Source of the DNA: Schistocerca nitens
Lineage: Eukaryota; Arthropoda; Insecta; Orthoptera; Acrididae
NCBI RefSeq assembly: GCF_023898315.1
Contig: NC_064622.1
Coordinates: forward strand, 358,465,234 to 358,529,233
Length of the DNA stretch: 64,000 nt
Reading direction: 5' to 3'
Shown: positions 1 to 11,939 of the stretch, piece after piece
Layout: the number at the start of each line of letters is the position of its first letter
How positions within the stretch are numbered: position 1 is the first letter of the stretch
The notes under the pieces: model-generated
Database searches by the model: none
Told to the model about the DNA's origin: nothing
What the model saw: the letters and a program-made list of their open reading frames with translations, nothing else
Translations under genes and position numbers: made by a program

Positions 1-1689
1 AATTTTCGCTGTAAAGAGACGTAAAATTGTTTAGACATTAACTAAGCTCAGTTAATTTGCAAATATCGCATGTTCATGGTAAAAGACCTTCTAAAGTTTT
101 AAGGTATAAGATGATGCACGACCGACGAAGTTTAGCTTAACCTTCCATACGTTGTATAACTAGTTCTAAAAAAAGTGGTGCTTTACCTGCTATAATAATC
201 TGTAATTGAACTGACTATGTATTCCAAATAGTTTTAATATTTTGTAAAGAACTTATACGCGTAGAGCTCGAAAAATCCTCAAATGCTGCACAAAATGCAA
301 CCCTGTGTCTAGCAACAAGAAAAGCATGGAAAATGGCAGATACTGCTTATGGCAGCCTCTAGTCTGCATCCCTTCATGCGATTCCAAAATCAGTAACTAG
401 ACGGAATTATCCAGCAAGAAAACTGCACGTATTCCTTGAAAACACTATCCTCTAGGTACAGCACTTATCCCTACACAAGCTGAGTAATCAGGTAAGAGAT
501 AACTTGGTAATGGAGGAAAGTTTACGGAATAAAAAATGCATACGGGGGACAAGGGTTGACTACAGGAAACATCTTCAAGTGAATGTTAGCTGCAGTACCT
601 ATGCAGATTCGAAGGAATTTATGCAGCTTGGACTAGCATCAAGATGTCAAAAAAACCTGTCTTTGGCCTGAAGACCACAAGTACATAACAGAAAAATTGG
701 GAAGACTGAGACCCTTAAAAGTGGATTATCTCAAAAAGACTGTACTTGATGTCTGTGAGCGTAATAAGAAACTGTACTGCGTTAGTTCTTTTCCGCCTTG
801 TCTATCCAGCACTTCTGGAGCAGGTTCTGCGGCAGTTCTTGCAGACGTTAGTGACCTACACTGTTTTTCAGATGGTGTTTTATTCAGGTGGTCTGGCAAA
901 TTACGATAAGAGAGCACGCGCGCTGATTTCGGCGATCACCGGAAACTCTGTTCCTGCTGTCCGTGCGGCACCTCCTTAGGGCATTCCTACTGGCCAGTGG
1001 TGCTTCCCCGTGCCTAACTACGGGACAGAGGCGACTGCCAAGGTGATTCACAGTCCCACGGCTCTCGCTTCTTTTTTACCTGTTAACTTCTCGGGCCGTT
1101 GCACAACCGCTGAGGAGAGGATGACAGCGGTTTGGTTGGAAAGTGAGTTTCTCTCTTCTCGTTCACTGCTCAGTAGAGTGAACGAAGCTCAGTTCGACGC
1201 TAAATTTGTAGTAGGCCACCGAACGCAACAGGTGTACCACAGGCATCGATGTTGCGTCCATTCTTGTTCTTGTAGTCTTTACCAGCGGTAAATATGGGCC
1301 TGAAGCTAAAATCTTGCTCTGCAGAGAATTGAAGGTGATAGTTTGCCTCTAACGATATGAGTAATGTACCTCTCGATACGATGTTTCACACATCAACCAA
1401 TGACACACTAACAGATATAAAAGAAAAGTAATTCTGTTTGACTTCCGCTCCTTTTCTGCTCATGACGTGTGATGTGTCGGTAACTGAGGTGGCGAATAAA
1501 GACAATCAGACATCTACAAAAAAAGGAATAAATTTATTTACGATACGTACCGCACATATGTAACTTTGGAGTGCTGCAGACTCTTCTCTAGTGCTAAGTT
1601 GTACACACTAAGAGTAATGTTCTTCATAGAAACAAACACTCCTGAATGCTGCTACAATCAGATAAGTCACTGAAACGTTGTAATGCTTA
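1..1689. other. Unassigned flank, no gene recognised
   Basis: I find no reading frame with recognisable protein similarity. The short frames between 697 and 1291 overlap each other on both strands and show no family motif. The part from about 910 to 1290 is richer in G+C and CpG than its surroundings but has no clear promoter or repeat structure. Around 290-690 there is a faint, multiply broken resemblance to a pogo/jerky-type DNA-binding region, too weak to call. Confidence 0.5.
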
Positions 1690-2058
1690 CGAGGAGAACA
1701 CGGGAAGTGTCCTAACCCAATTCCCCAGAAACTTCGCTTAGTGGAAGAGGAGTTAAAATAAGCAAACACGTGTCTCGGCTTATCCCCAGGTACTCGGCCG
1801 TTTCTGAGAAAACAACTAGATTCCTTTCAAAGCATACGATATTCTCAGCCGAAATTGTGGCACAGTGGCTAGCGTCACTTTTGCCCTCCGTGTTAGAAAC
1901 CCAATTATTGTTTTTCTTTCTTTTTTTCTTTTCATTTATCTACCCATGTACGTAGAAGGTTAGTACACGAAAGTTTCTTCCCAAGTTAGGGGATACAAGG
2001 GTGTTCAATTAAATGTAAAATCACTACTAGCTTTCACAATGTGTCATACATTTATTAT

Positions 2059-2192
2059 ACAGGGTGTTACAAAAAGGTACGGCCAATGGAAATTAAGCGT
2101 TTCCGGACACATGTCCACATAACATCTTTTCTTTGTTTGCGTGTGAGGAATATTTCCTGAAAGATTGGCCGTACCTTTTTGTAACACCCTGT
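2059..2192. mobile_element. Short palindromic MITE, mariner-type ends
   Basis: This 134-bp sequence has perfect 29-bp terminal inverted repeats (2059-2087 and 2164-2192) that begin ACAGGGTGTTAC. There is no coding capacity. The ends resemble mariner-derived MITEs and the flanks are TA-rich, but an exact TA duplication is not unambiguous. It sits in the core of the FB1 foldback element, so it inserted later. Perfect identity of the two arms suggests a young or hairpin-corrected copy. Confidence 0.8.
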
Positions 2193-2222
2193 GTATGTCT
2201 GTATGCTATTTTCTTTTTAATT

Positions 2223-2505
2223 GTCCTCAGCACGTGGTCTAGTGGCTAGCGTAGCTGTCTCTGGATCACAGGGTCCCAGGTTCGATTCCCGGCCAGGTTG
2301 GGGTTTTTGTCTGCCCTTGGGCTGGGTGTTTGTGTTGTCCTTGTGTTGTCCTCGTCATTTCATCATCCCCATCATCATTCGCGTAAAGGGGTGGCGACAG
2401 GAACGGCATCCGGAGGCCCCTTAAATTAACCCTGCAAATCTGACCATAACCATGCCGACACTGCGACACTGTAGGAAAAAGACACCAGGAAAAAAAGAGA
2501 AAAGG
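2223..2505 (+). mobile_element. tRNA-headed SINE
   Basis: The head holds a Pol III A-box-like stretch (GGTCTAGTGGCTAGC, near 2236-2250) and a B box (GGTTCGATTCC, near 2279-2289). A tRNA-unrelated body and an A-rich tail follow. A 16-bp target duplication, TATTTTCTTTTTAATT, lies at 2207-2222 and 2506-2521, which fixes the boundaries and shows LINE-machinery insertion. It is nested in the FB1 foldback element. Its body differs from the dominant SINE of this window. Confidence 0.85.
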
Positions 2506-3292
2506 TATTTTCTTTTTAATTCTCATATTCTTATATTTCAGTCCTACATCAATTCTTACATTAATTATTTTACTTTATTCTTACTTTTATTCTTCAGGAA
2601 GATCGGATGCATTTCCTTGAATGATACCGATCGCAGAAACATTTGAAACCGAAATTTCGAACACCACGAGCATCGCGCGAAGGTAGGTTTCCCACACTGA
2701 CATTTCTTCATATGAATCTTACTCGGAAAAGAAACATCGTCAACATTGCTGAAGATTTCACACAATGGCAACAATTTCACAGTAACGACTTATAACGCAT
2801 CACTTTACCGAAAACTGGCGCCTACAGTTGATTATGAATCAATGTGCACTACGGGAATTTCACTGAAAACAATTTCAAATTATTCTTCCATACATTTATA
2901 GTTCTTTTCTTTCTTTCATTCGCCAGCCATACAATTAGAGGACTAATAAGGACAAGATGATTTCAATATACATTGGAAAACATTCGTGTAGTAATCTTCT
3001 ACGGACATGGATAGATAAATGAAAAACAAAGATAAAGGGCATAATAGGGTTTCGAACACGAGGCGCAAAAGTGTGAAGCCACAACGTTAGCCAGTGCAGC
3101 ACCGCTACGGTTGATCTATTTGCTCTTTATAAGGCACATAAAGTATCTCGAAAACTTTGACTGTCATTTTCTCGGAAATGTTGGAGTATCTACAGATAAG
3201 CTGAGACACGTTTTCGCTTATTTTGATACCTCTTCCACTGAGCGAAGTTTCTGAGAAATCAGGTTATGGCATTTACTGTGTTCTCCTCATTA

Positions 3293-3899
3293 GTAACATC
3301 GTGCTATGGCAATGTAATTTTCTCGCTGCAGTCTACCGTTAGTAACGTTGATAAGTCTATAGATACACTGAATCTGAGTACGGATACTTACAAAGACGCG
3401 CCAGCCAATAAGAGTCGCAGGCAATGAGGTCATGTTAATTTAACGCCCTATTGTGGCGTGTATGCGTGCAGCTACCAATCGGAGACAGCGAGGGATAGAA
3501 GAGCAAGCTTGCCCGGAGGCGGTAGCGGGAGATTTAAATACGTCTCTGTGTAGCTGTTAGCCGCTCGCGGAGTGCCGGGTGCCGTTGACCACGGTGCTGT
3601 CAACAGCGTAATGTGATATTCTTAACGTACCTCACGCAGATCGTCAGAGAAAATCTGACCTAGTAACATGCCACGTGGTTATAATTAAGCTGACGGTGTT
3701 CCGCGTGCTGCATTACAGGCTGCATACATCACAGGACGCTGCAACGTCGTAGTTATGTTCATTAGCTGGTGCGCTCGCAGAGTATGCTTAAAAAATAATA
3801 ATAAATCCGTTTTCTGCTGACAGGTGAAAACATGGCATTGTAAGCAGTCCTGTTTCGACGTCAGTTAGCTGTTAGTCGCTTGCAGATTTTTTTTTCTGT
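3293..3899. other. Unassigned sequence, moderately G+C rich
   Basis: No protein similarity is visible. Between about 3470 and 3610 there is a G+C-rich stretch followed by ATTTAAATAC and a run of CpG sites, which could be a decayed promoter or LTR, but no second copy or terminal duplication supports this. Confidence 0.35.
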
Positions 3900-5890
3900 T
3901 GTGACTGTTGGTGTTAAGGTTTAATAAGGTTGGACTTAACCGTATGAAACGCGATAGCTATTGAGAAGAAAGACTGTACTCTACTGGTGAAATTGTTTTA
4001 CCACCAATATCAGCGCTGCATTGCATGAGTATCGCCGACAGAAACAGCTGTGAAGACGCCATATCAATAAGTCGGCTAAAGAATATGTTCAGGTTGTTTT
4101 TGTTGTTGTGGTCTTCAGTCAAGAGACTGGTTTGATGCAGCTCTCCATGCTACTCTATCTTGTGCAAGCCTCTTCATCTCCCAGTATCTACTGCAATCTA
4201 CATCCTTCTGAATCTGTTTAGTGTATTCATCTCTTGGTCTCCCTCTACGATTTTTACCTTCCACGTTGCCTTACCTTCCACGCTGCCCTCCGATACCAAA
4301 TTGGTGATCCCTTGATGCCTCAGAATATGCCCTACAAACCGATCCCTTCTTCTAGTCAAGTTGTGCCACAACATTCTCTTCTCCCCAATTCTATTCAATA
4401 CCTCCTCATTAGTTATGTGGTCTACCCATCTAATCTTCAGCATTCTTCTGTAGCACCACATTTCGAAAGCTTCTATTCTCCTCTTGTCCAAACTATTTAT
4501 CGTCCACGTTTCACTTCCATACATGGCTACACTCCATACAAATACTTTCAGAAACGACTTCCTGACACTTAAATCTATATTCGATATTAACAAATTTCTC
4601 TTCTTCAGAAACGCTTTCTTTGCCGTTGCCAGTCTACGTTTTATAACCACTTTACTACGACCATCATCAGTTATTTTGTTTCCCAAATAGCAAAACTCAT
4701 TTACTACTTTAAGCGTCTTATTTCCTAATCTAATTCCCGCAGCATCACCCGATTTAATTCGACTACATTCTATAATCCTCGTTTTGCTTTTGTTGATGTT
4801 CACCTTATTATGGTGAAAAACGTGAATTAGGTATGAAGCAGGGAGAGGGTGGCGGCCCATTCCCACGGCAGTTATTGAGAAACTGCTATAGCTATGCCCG
4901 AACGTGCAGCACATGCCTCTAAATCTGTAGCCAGTACTCCAGATGTGTCATGAGAATTCTCTCCCCCCTTGTCAACGGTTCAAAAGATTTTGCGGCGCAT
5001 TTTAAGCTGGTATCCTTACAAGATACAGAATGTGAACCAAAAGAAGTACCAAGATAGGCTACAACGCCGTGTCTTTGCTCTACCTTTTTTGGTTTGCATG
5101 GGAATGGCTGACATGTGACTGGGGAATATTCTTTGGACAGAAGAGGTGCATTTCACTCTGAGCGTTGCGTTAGTGCACAAAACTGTCGCATATGGGGTTC
5201 TGCTCCACCACATGTTGTGCAAGAACATCCACTGCACTCGAATAAAACCAGTATCTGTACTGGAATCCAACGTCGTTTGTTCAACACATGCGTGTATTGA
5301 ATCCCAGTACAACTGTTGCTCTTGTGATCATTATTCAAGTACTTCATGTTCGGCTGCCGTCCCACTTTCCTTGATGAATTACCAGAGACTCCGCTGCACT
5401 CAACATCTGTGACTATGTGGTGTGGTTTGACAAGTTCCTTCATTCTCGGTCCGTTTCTCTTTGAGGAGATGACACCTCGTGGCCCTGCTAGGAATAAAAC
5501 GACATCTGCTAGTTATAAGGACCTCCTTGTGCAACATGTCATTCCAGCTTTGCAAGAACACAACTGTGTCCACACCACTATTTTCGTGCAAGATGAGGCG
5601 ATACCGCACGTCACTTGAAAGATTTGCTTCGAGAAACATTTGGTAACGATCGCATCATCTCCAGGCAATTTCTGGATGTGTGGCCCCGACCTAAATCCAT
5701 GTTACTTGTAGTTGTAGGGATATCTGAAAGATCGTCTGTCAGAGACATATCCACACTCTGAAGGATAGTATGCAACATTATATTACCCTGATTACACTTG
5801 AAATTCTGCAACTGTCGACCATGGGGTGTTACTGATTCAGCACGTTGCCAAACTGGAGACCATATTGTGACGTGTTGTAATTTGTGACCA
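3900..5890 (+). pseudogene. IS630/mariner-like transposase pseudogene, split by an RTE insertion
   Basis: Decayed DDE transposase of the Tc1/mariner/IS630 group, read in several frames. The N-terminal helix-turn-helix region is visible before 4090 (a track containing HEYRRQKQLXRRP-like residues). It resumes after the RTE insert at about 4830 with a linker (residues ILRRILSWYPYKIQNVNQK), then ILWTEEVHFTLS (first catalytic acid), INSTVWCGL-like strands near 5400, and FVQDEAIPH (second catalytic acid, normally QDGAPPH) near 5590. Decayed GPDLNPC-like residues near 5680 mark the third catalytic region. Many stops and frame changes show long inactivity. The nearest relatives in this window are at 21150-22042, 22779-23140 and 36815-37800. 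Confidence 0.75.
4096..4812 (-). mobile_element. RTE/BovB-like LINE, 5'-truncated 3' end
   Basis: The minus strand encodes the C-terminal part of the same reverse transcriptase found at 43236-44873: the KSKTRIIECS track, the FCYLGNKITDDGRS strand, the SVAMYGSETWTI motif and a WVDHITNEEVLNRIGEKR segment, all in one open frame (4198 to about 4812). It ends in a short CAA-type tail at 4096-4110, typical of RTE 3' ends. The copy breaks off at the start of the KSKT region, so about three quarters of the element is missing. It interrupts the transposase pseudogene at 3900-5890 and is therefore younger. I could not define a clear target duplication. Confidence 0.85.
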
Positions 5891-6132
5891 TATCCTAAAA
5901 AAAGTGCCAGAACCACCTTTGTTAAACGTTTGCTCGTTCCTCCACTTTTCCTGCAGCCACACCACATTCTGATTGTTTTCAGCGCCGTAGTTTCACCTGT
6001 ATGCCGCGAGCGCACTGATCGATGAACATACCTACAATATTTCAGCTTCCCACGATGTGTAAGAGCCATTAAAATGAAACCCGGTCACTAGTGTAAAGTA
6101 ACGGTAACGATTTTATTAACACAAAAATGCAG

Positions 6133-7624
6133 TTATACACAGCACACATACTCAAAAATAGTTGCCAAACTTTTGGCACACTTATCCCATTGTGACACTA
6201 GCCGGTCGATTCCATCTTTGAAGAAGCTAATAGACTGGTGTCGGATCCAGGCCTGGACCCAGTCACACATTTCGTCGTCCGCTTGCGAATCGATGTCCTC
6301 AAATAGCTTGTTTTAGAGGTCCAAACACATGAAATTCACACAGTGAAACATCGGGACTGTCTACATCTACATCTACATTTATACTCCGCAAGCCACCCAA
6401 CGGTGTGTGGCGGAGGGCACTTTACGTGCCACTGTCATTACCTCCCTTTCCTGTTCCAGTCGCGTATGGTTCGCGAGAAGAACGACTGTCTGAAAGCCTC
6501 CGTGCGCGCTCTAATCTCTCTAATTTTACATTCGTGATCTCCTCGGGAGGTATAAGTAGGGGGAAGCAGTATATTCGATGCTTCATCCAGAAACGCACCC
6601 TCTCGAAACCTGTCGAGCAAGCTACACCGCGATGCAGAGCGCCTCTCTTGCAGAGTCTGCCACTTGAGTTTGTTAAACATTTCCGTAACGCTATCACGGT
6701 TACCAAATAACCCTGTGACGAAACGCGCCGCTCTTCTTTGGATCTTCTCTACCTCCTCCGTCAACCCGATCTGGTACTGTACGGTGGTTTTTTTCAGCTT
6801 TTCCTACCGAAACTGCTACAATGTCGTCTTCACCTCATTGGCCGTGTGTGGGCGGACATTATCATGCAGGAGGATAATGCCACTTGACAACATGCCTCGG
6901 CGTTTCGACTTGATGGCTGGTCTAAGGTTCTGTAAAGTGGCTTGATAAAGCTGGGCAATGATGGTGGTCCCCCGTTCCAGGAACTCGACAAGCAGTGGGT
7001 CCTTGTGGTCAAAAAAGAAGGACATCATGACCTTACCAGAACTGGTGTGCACGGCCTTTGATTTTTTTGGAGGTGGTGAAGTCGCATGTTTCCACTGCTT
7101 GCTCTGATGCTTGCTTTCCGGTTCAAAATAGTGACACCATGTTTCGTCACCTGTGACAATAAGCGACAGAAAGCCATATGCCTCCTCATGATAACGTTGC
7201 AGATGACTCAAAGACAGCGTCATTCGAGTGTTGCGCTGTTCGGCGATCAGTTGGTGGGGAACCTACTGCGCACAGATGTTTCGAAAGTTCAAATGTTGAT
7301 GCATTATGGTGTCGTCGGTACCCACGCTAATAACCAGTAACCGATGGATCTGTCCACGGTGATTATGCGGTTGTCCAAGACTAAAGTATTCACTTCCGCA
7401 ACCATTTCCACTTTGACGACATGCTGAGCGCGTCCAGGACGAGCATCGTCTTCCAGTGACTCTCGCTCCTCAAGGAATCGTTTGCGCTATTCCACAACAC
7501 TCGAACGACTCAGACTGTACTCACCGTACACAACCTTCATCCGTCGATACATTTCACGGCCTCCAACTCCCTCCGCCGCCAAAAATCGAATCACTCCTCG
7601 TTGTTCCTGCTTACTCGCCTGCAT
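6133..7624 (-). pseudogene. Mariner transposase pseudogene
   Basis: Reading the minus strand, translation starts at MQASKQEQRGVIRFLAAEG (ATG at 7622-7624). The paired helix-turn-helix region follows, then VTGDETWCHYFEPESK (first catalytic acid) near 7150, PPPKKSKAVHTSSGK, and LLHDNVRPHTANEV (second catalytic acid) near 6850. After the LINE insert the C terminus resumes with GIDRLVSQWDKCAKSLA and a stop near 6133. Frame breaks occur in the helix-turn-helix region, so no active protein is expected. The catalytic motifs are still nearly canonical, which suggests moderate age. Confidence 0.88.
6358..6788 (-). mobile_element. Jockey-like LINE 3' end (family L1, copy 1)
   Basis: The minus strand encodes the C terminus of a jockey-like reverse transcriptase: VEKIQRRAARFVTG, then a WQTLQERR segment, LLPPTYTSRGDHE and FFSRTIRDWNRKG (about 6438-6764), followed by a 3' region ending in a TGTAGA-type repeat at 6358-6375. 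It is severely 5'-truncated, about 430 bp remaining. Other copies of the family are at 28078-28510 and 30478-31570. It inserted into the mariner at 6072-7808. Confidence 0.88.
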
Positions 7625-7810
7625 GTTCGGTAGTGGACGATAAAGTTGACCACCTTCTCTTCGGCGCGAAAGTACACCGGCGCTATGCAACATCAAACAG
7701 TGCGCACGCGTCAGTATCTCTACCAATAGACGGCGCCACCATACCCGCCGTTACGTGGTGCCGCCTTACGTGTAAGGCAAAGGTAGACGCACTGACCAGG
7801 TTTCATTTGA

Positions 7811-8535
7811 ATCAACCTCGTACGTGGTCCACACTGCAGCACTCAGAACACCATCAGTTTAAGTATAACCAGCCGGTACAAAAACTTAAAACGAGGTCAA
7901 CCAAAATGTCCTGCAGAAGAATTGTTTGTACATCCCATAGCGGGATATAAGCAATAAGGCTATATTAGACAGTAAAATCCCGGAATTCATAGATTTATTG
8001 CTCTGGCCCTGATTTTCAGATGCTTTGTTTCCTTTGTTGGTTTCTTACTCACTGTTATTTTCAATACCTCTCATTACACGTCAGATGTCTAAGACAATGT
8101 CACAATTGCAGTTTAAGATTGGATATGTTCAATATGCTGGTTGTACCTTTGCATAATACTAAATCTGTCTCCATAAGGCTGTGAAGCCCTGTAACCTTCG
8201 TCTTATTCAAAATCACTTTCCATTCAAGAAGATATGAAGCTTTTTTTGTTATCACTGGCGTTGCTTCCCTCTCGGCTTATCCTACCTGGTTTCTTTCCTT
8301 CACAGCAAAGAACTAGTATCTATGTAAACTGCTACTGTGCACTAACCATTCTTTTCTTGTCCACTGCTATTTTCCTATTTTCAGCTCATCTGTTAATCTC
8401 ACCTCGCTAAACACCTCTAGCTAGTTGATCATGAGCCCGCTGTTCTTGATGAAATGTTCTAATGTAACTACTAATAAACGGGCTAAGGCTCTGAAGTTTG
8501 TGGGGACGCCATCTACTTTTTGTTATGCTTATGGC
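7811..8535. other. Unassigned sequence
   Basis: No coding motif, tRNA-like box or repeat shared with the rest of the window was found. The stretch is of average composition with several short T-rich runs. Confidence 0.4.
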
Positions 8536-8539
8536 AATT

Positions 8540-8769
8540 GGAAATTTGTGGTAAGGTCTTATGGGACCAAACTGCTTAGGTCATCGGCCCCTAAGCCTAC
8601 ACACTACTTAACCTAACTTAACTTACGCTATGGACAACACACACACCCATGCCCGAGGGAGTACTCCAACCTCTGACGAGGGTGGGGGTGGGGGGGGGGT
8701 GGGGGGGGAGGGCGGGAGCTGCACGGACCGTGACAAGGTGCCCACAGACCGCGCGGTTACCCCGCGCGA
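8540..8769 (-). mobile_element. tRNA-headed SINE, family B
   Basis: This is a second SINE family. Read on the minus strand the head (GCGCGGGGTAACCGCGCGG) is at the right end, followed by a CCTTGTCACGGTCCG block, the GGGCATGGG motif and a tail containing CCTAAGCAGTTTGGTCCC. The segment around 8679-8716, where the B box should lie, has been replaced by a long G-rich run. Family B copies also lie at 25341-25552, 35832-35990 and 60133-60333. The tail shares its overall plan with family A but differs in sequence. Confidence 0.8.
8679..8716. repeat. G-rich run
   Basis: A stretch of about 38 bases is made almost only of G with isolated T, A or C, including runs of 9 to 10 G. It replaces the B-box region of a family B SINE and could form G-quadruplex structure on the plus strand. 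It may also be a site of assembly error. Confidence 0.8.
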
Positions 8770-8956
8770 CCACATGGAAACAGATAAAATAAAAACCGAT
8801 CACATAAATTATGTGGTAAAAAAGCGACGCCTACAAGATTCAGACGTTAAGTAACTAATCAGCCTTACTAATCACAAATAAAAGTCCTTGCACAGTGTTA
8901 AACGTATTAGAAAGTATGCTAAATACATCAAATACGAACAATCATCAGCTGTATAA

Positions 8957-9085
8957 GTGAATGACAACAAAAAATTTTGTGGGGTTGGTACTCGAATCAG
9001 GATTTCCTGCTTTAGGCTAGTGGTCGCCTTACCCGCTTTGGCTATCTGTGCATGACACATGGCCAGTCCAAAACGTCCATATGTC
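8957..9085 (-). mobile_element. tRNA-like SINE head, other family
   Basis: The minus strand has an A-box-like stretch (TAGCCAAAGCGGGTAAGG, near 9030-9047) and a B-box-like GATTCGAGTACC near 8988-8999, with tRNA-like spacing. The remaining sequence does not match SINE families A or B. It is a degraded tRNA-derived element, not a tRNA gene, because no acceptor stem pairing is visible. Confidence 0.5.
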
Positions 9086-10989
9086 GTCGTTTTTGCTTTA
9101 CAACCTGTACTCGTACACATATTACGTAATTCCCGTGCATGGTGTAAGTTATCTGTTTAAATTGATTTTAATTAAAGCGAATCTGTAACGTTGATTATAT
9201 TTTTCAAGTTAAATTGTCGATAACATAACTGCGAAATCTAACTACTAAGATACTCAAAGGTGCAATTTTTTCTCTAAAAGCATTGATATCATTCTTGGTT
9301 ATATTTTTTGATAATGGTTTTAAATAAAATTAATTGACTCTTGGGATGTGAACAATAATTCTGTGTAAAATTAATTGAATATCGATCTCATATCATTTGA
9401 CTTAATGACGTTTAATGAAACTTCAATAATAGTTAAACTTTCTTTGAAATCATGTAACTGCAATAAAAGAATTACAAAAATTAAACTTTACATGTATAGT
9501 GCTACCTTAAATAAAATCCAAAAATCTAATTCTTAAATCCACTTCTCTCACAATGATCAATGAATCTTAACAAAAAAGCAAAAAGATTCCTCATTTGGAT
9601 GTCTGACGAACCAGGAATTCTGCATTATCAAACTGCTGCCCCAGATAAAACAAACTTAACCATTACCTGTAATCCATTCTTCACAAAGAGTATAAGCGAA
9701 CCAATGTGAAATCAGTTCCTTTTTTCGCAATAAATCTTCCATAAACCCATAATATAATTCACGAAAATCCTCGTTGCCAGCTGCTTACTGCTACTAAACC
9801 AATACTCGACTGTTCACATATAACACCAAAGCTCAGCTGCCTACCTCCTCCTCTCTTCTCGCGATCAACAGATAAATCTACCACGCAGCTTCGCAGAGCA
9901 TAGACCATCTGTAACTCATCTCTATGCAGCACAGATTCTCTGCCAAGGCTGCGTTCGAATGTCTAAAGCAATTCTAAGCTTACAAGCACGATTACAGACA
10001 CCCAAACCAATGAAAAATTCCTACAAAAATTTACACACACGCCTTTCAAGGGGAGGAAATTTTATGTGAAAGTCGGTTCCCCATAGAGTCCACGCAAAAT
10101 ACAGTGTCTGGTAGATGCGCAGTTGGCAGGACATGTGTGTGTGTGTGTGGGGGGGGGGGGGCAGTGTTAATGGTGAGGGTAACGGGGAGACGCTGTAGGA
10201 TAAATACCGAGCGCTGGAATGGAAGTGCCGTTCTAAACTGAAGCCCATAATTTTTGTAAATATTAAATAGAGTCCTCCACTCAGAATTATTCAGAAAGGT
10301 CTGTCACCTCTGCTTTGGTTAGTATCTAAAAAGAATTTCGATGGAAATGCAGCGAATTATTTTCGCTTGGCTTTTTAACCATTTGTAACTTTCAGAGAGG
10401 CATCATGAGTGACGAAATTTTGAGTGAAACCCACACATCTCTCTTGTTGTCATGTTGAAATTTGCTTATTTCGCCAAAATACAGTGGAGTTTACACTGTC
10501 TCACCTCACTAACATGTTATGCAGAAAAAACTGCTAGAGAATAATGCCATGTTAATGGTGGGATAACTGCTTCACACAATGTTAATTAGACTGACTTTTT
10601 AAAAATTGACACATTCATTATGATATATTATCATTATTATTTAATATTGTTCATGTATACTACAAATTGCAATAACAATATATATATATCAAAATATAGT
10701 GCCTCTAGGCAATAGTAGACTATAATATTTTCCTATTTTCCGTAAAAAATGGCAATGAAGCAGTTTACGTAGGGTTTAACAAAAGATGTCTTCAGCTACT
10801 GATTACTCCTTTATATGCCACAGTTACAGTTAATAATACTTCCAGAATAGCTAAAATAATTAAAGGTAAAAGCTAATTGTTAGTGCTTAAGTTACAAATT
10901 AGAGATTTTTAAAACGCAACACATTTACAGTCATGAGAGCTACACGTTTAGAACAGAATTTGAAAGCCAAGTAGTCGCACAATTAGTTC
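9086..10989. other. AT-rich unassigned sequence
   Basis: The region is rich in A and T with many short poly-A and poly-T runs. No coding motif was recognised. It contains a TG/G simple repeat at 10135-10163 and a TATATATATC run near 10680. Confidence 0.5.
10135..10163. repeat. (TG)n followed by a G run
   Basis: Seven or more TG units run directly into about 14 G residues. A simple-sequence tract prone to length change. Confidence 0.9.
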
Positions 10990-11464
10990 ATCAAGATGAA
11001 ACAGGTAATTTGTAAAAGTGTTAGTAGCCTTTCAACATCAATCCAGCTCAGACCTGACAAGAAAATTAAAAGCTTGTGTAACGAACCCACCTCCAAAAGT
11101 ATAAGTAATTCCTCAGAAATACATGACTTCTCATTAAGGGTAGTCAGTTTAATGGGTATTCTTTTTCTTCTAATGATGAACAGGCCTTATTCATCAAGAA
11201 GCTACAATATAGTATTTATGAAGAGTTAGAAACAAACGAGCCTAAAGGAATTATAGCATATATCAAAATAGCTACTGAATGTACGAAAATGAACATGTTC
11301 CAAAGAATAAATACTGTTGTCAAAACCAATGGCATTTTAAAAGAAGCGAAAAAGCCTTCGCATAATAACAGGAAAACTCTGGTGCTGAAATCCATAAATA
11401 TGATACTGCATGATAACAAGTCAGTTGTGACAAAAGTCAATAACAGTATTGCTGGCATCATTAT

Positions 11465-11939
11465 TGTAGTGGACTGACAAGGCAGCCAGTCCACAGTGAC
11501 GGGTAACCGGAAGGCACGCGTACACACACGCCGACTGGCGTGAAGTCTGGAACAGGATACGTTATGAATGCTATAAAGAAAAGAACGGAGCTTCTCGTAT
11601 ACTTAACTTTAATTCGTTGTGGTACATCGCTCTTGATAATACAAGTGAGAATCTCTCCAGATATGGTTAATGGCGCCTTGCTAGGTTGTAGCCATAGACT
11701 TAGCTGAAGGCTATTCTATCTGTCTCTCGGCAAATGAGAGAAAGGCTTCGTACGTGTAGTCGCTAGCAATGTCGTCCGTACAACTGGGGCGAGTGCTAGT
11801 CCGTCTCTCTAGACCTGCCGTGTGGTGGCGCTCGGTCTACGATCACACAGTGGCGACACGCGGGTCCGACATGTACTAATGGACCGCGGCCGATTTAAGC
11901 TACCACCTAGCAAGTGTGGTGTCTAGCGGTGACACCACA
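11465..11939. mobile_element. Solo LTR, family S, copy 1
   Basis: A 475-bp sequence begins TG and ends CA and is flanked by the 5-bp duplication ATTAT (11460-11464 and 11940-11944), as expected for an LTR retrotransposon that has recombined to a solo LTR. Its ends are imperfect inverted repeats (TGTAGTGG and GACACCACA). A second copy at 17132-17611 is similar over the full length. No internal gag or pol sequence is present in the window. It interrupts the Penelope-like element, so it is younger. The retrotransposon superfamily and orientation cannot be read from the LTR alone. Confidence 0.75.

Larger units (their letters stand above)
1690..3289. mobile_element. Foldback DNA element, family FB1, copy 1, with nested insertions
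   Basis: Two long arms in inverted orientation bound this element: about 1690-1975 and 2965-3289. Both ends read YGAGGAGAAC inward, and the flanks carry the same trinucleotide TTA (1687-1689 and 3290-3292), so a 3-bp target duplication is likely. Each arm contains, reading inward, a conserved block (AAAATAAGC, then CACGTGTCT or a variant, then TTTCTGAGAAAA) followed by a tRNA-like module. Its A-box-like part is near 1858-1874 (left) and 3085-3112 (right, minus strand); its B-box-like part is near 1891-1901 and 3048-3060. A T-run follows. The core carries a MITE at 2059-2192 and a SINE at 2223-2505 and encodes no transposase, so the element is non-autonomous. A TWA target site is usual for PIF/Harbinger elements, but long arms are not, so the superfamily is unassigned. 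A second independent copy lies at 50544-51515. Confidence 0.75.
6072..7808 (-). mobile_element. Mariner element with inverted repeats, split by a LINE tail
   Basis: The ends are inverted copies of AAATGAAACCYGGTCA (6072-6087 and 7793-7808). The left flank is TA; the right flank is GA, which may be a mutated TA. The transposase lies on the minus strand. After removing the LINE insert (about 6358-6788) the element is about 1.3 kb, the usual mariner length. The interruption follows GGGACTGT; the possible target duplication is only ACTGT. Confidence 0.85.

Noticed and set aside
290-690. Pogo/jerky-type transposase N terminus
   Set aside because: Only scattered residues fit and the frame changes several times; no helix-turn-helix or catalytic motif could be anchored.
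4234-4690. Plus-strand frames of 112 and 68 codons
   Set aside because: They are antisense shadows of the RTE reverse transcriptase on the minus strand.
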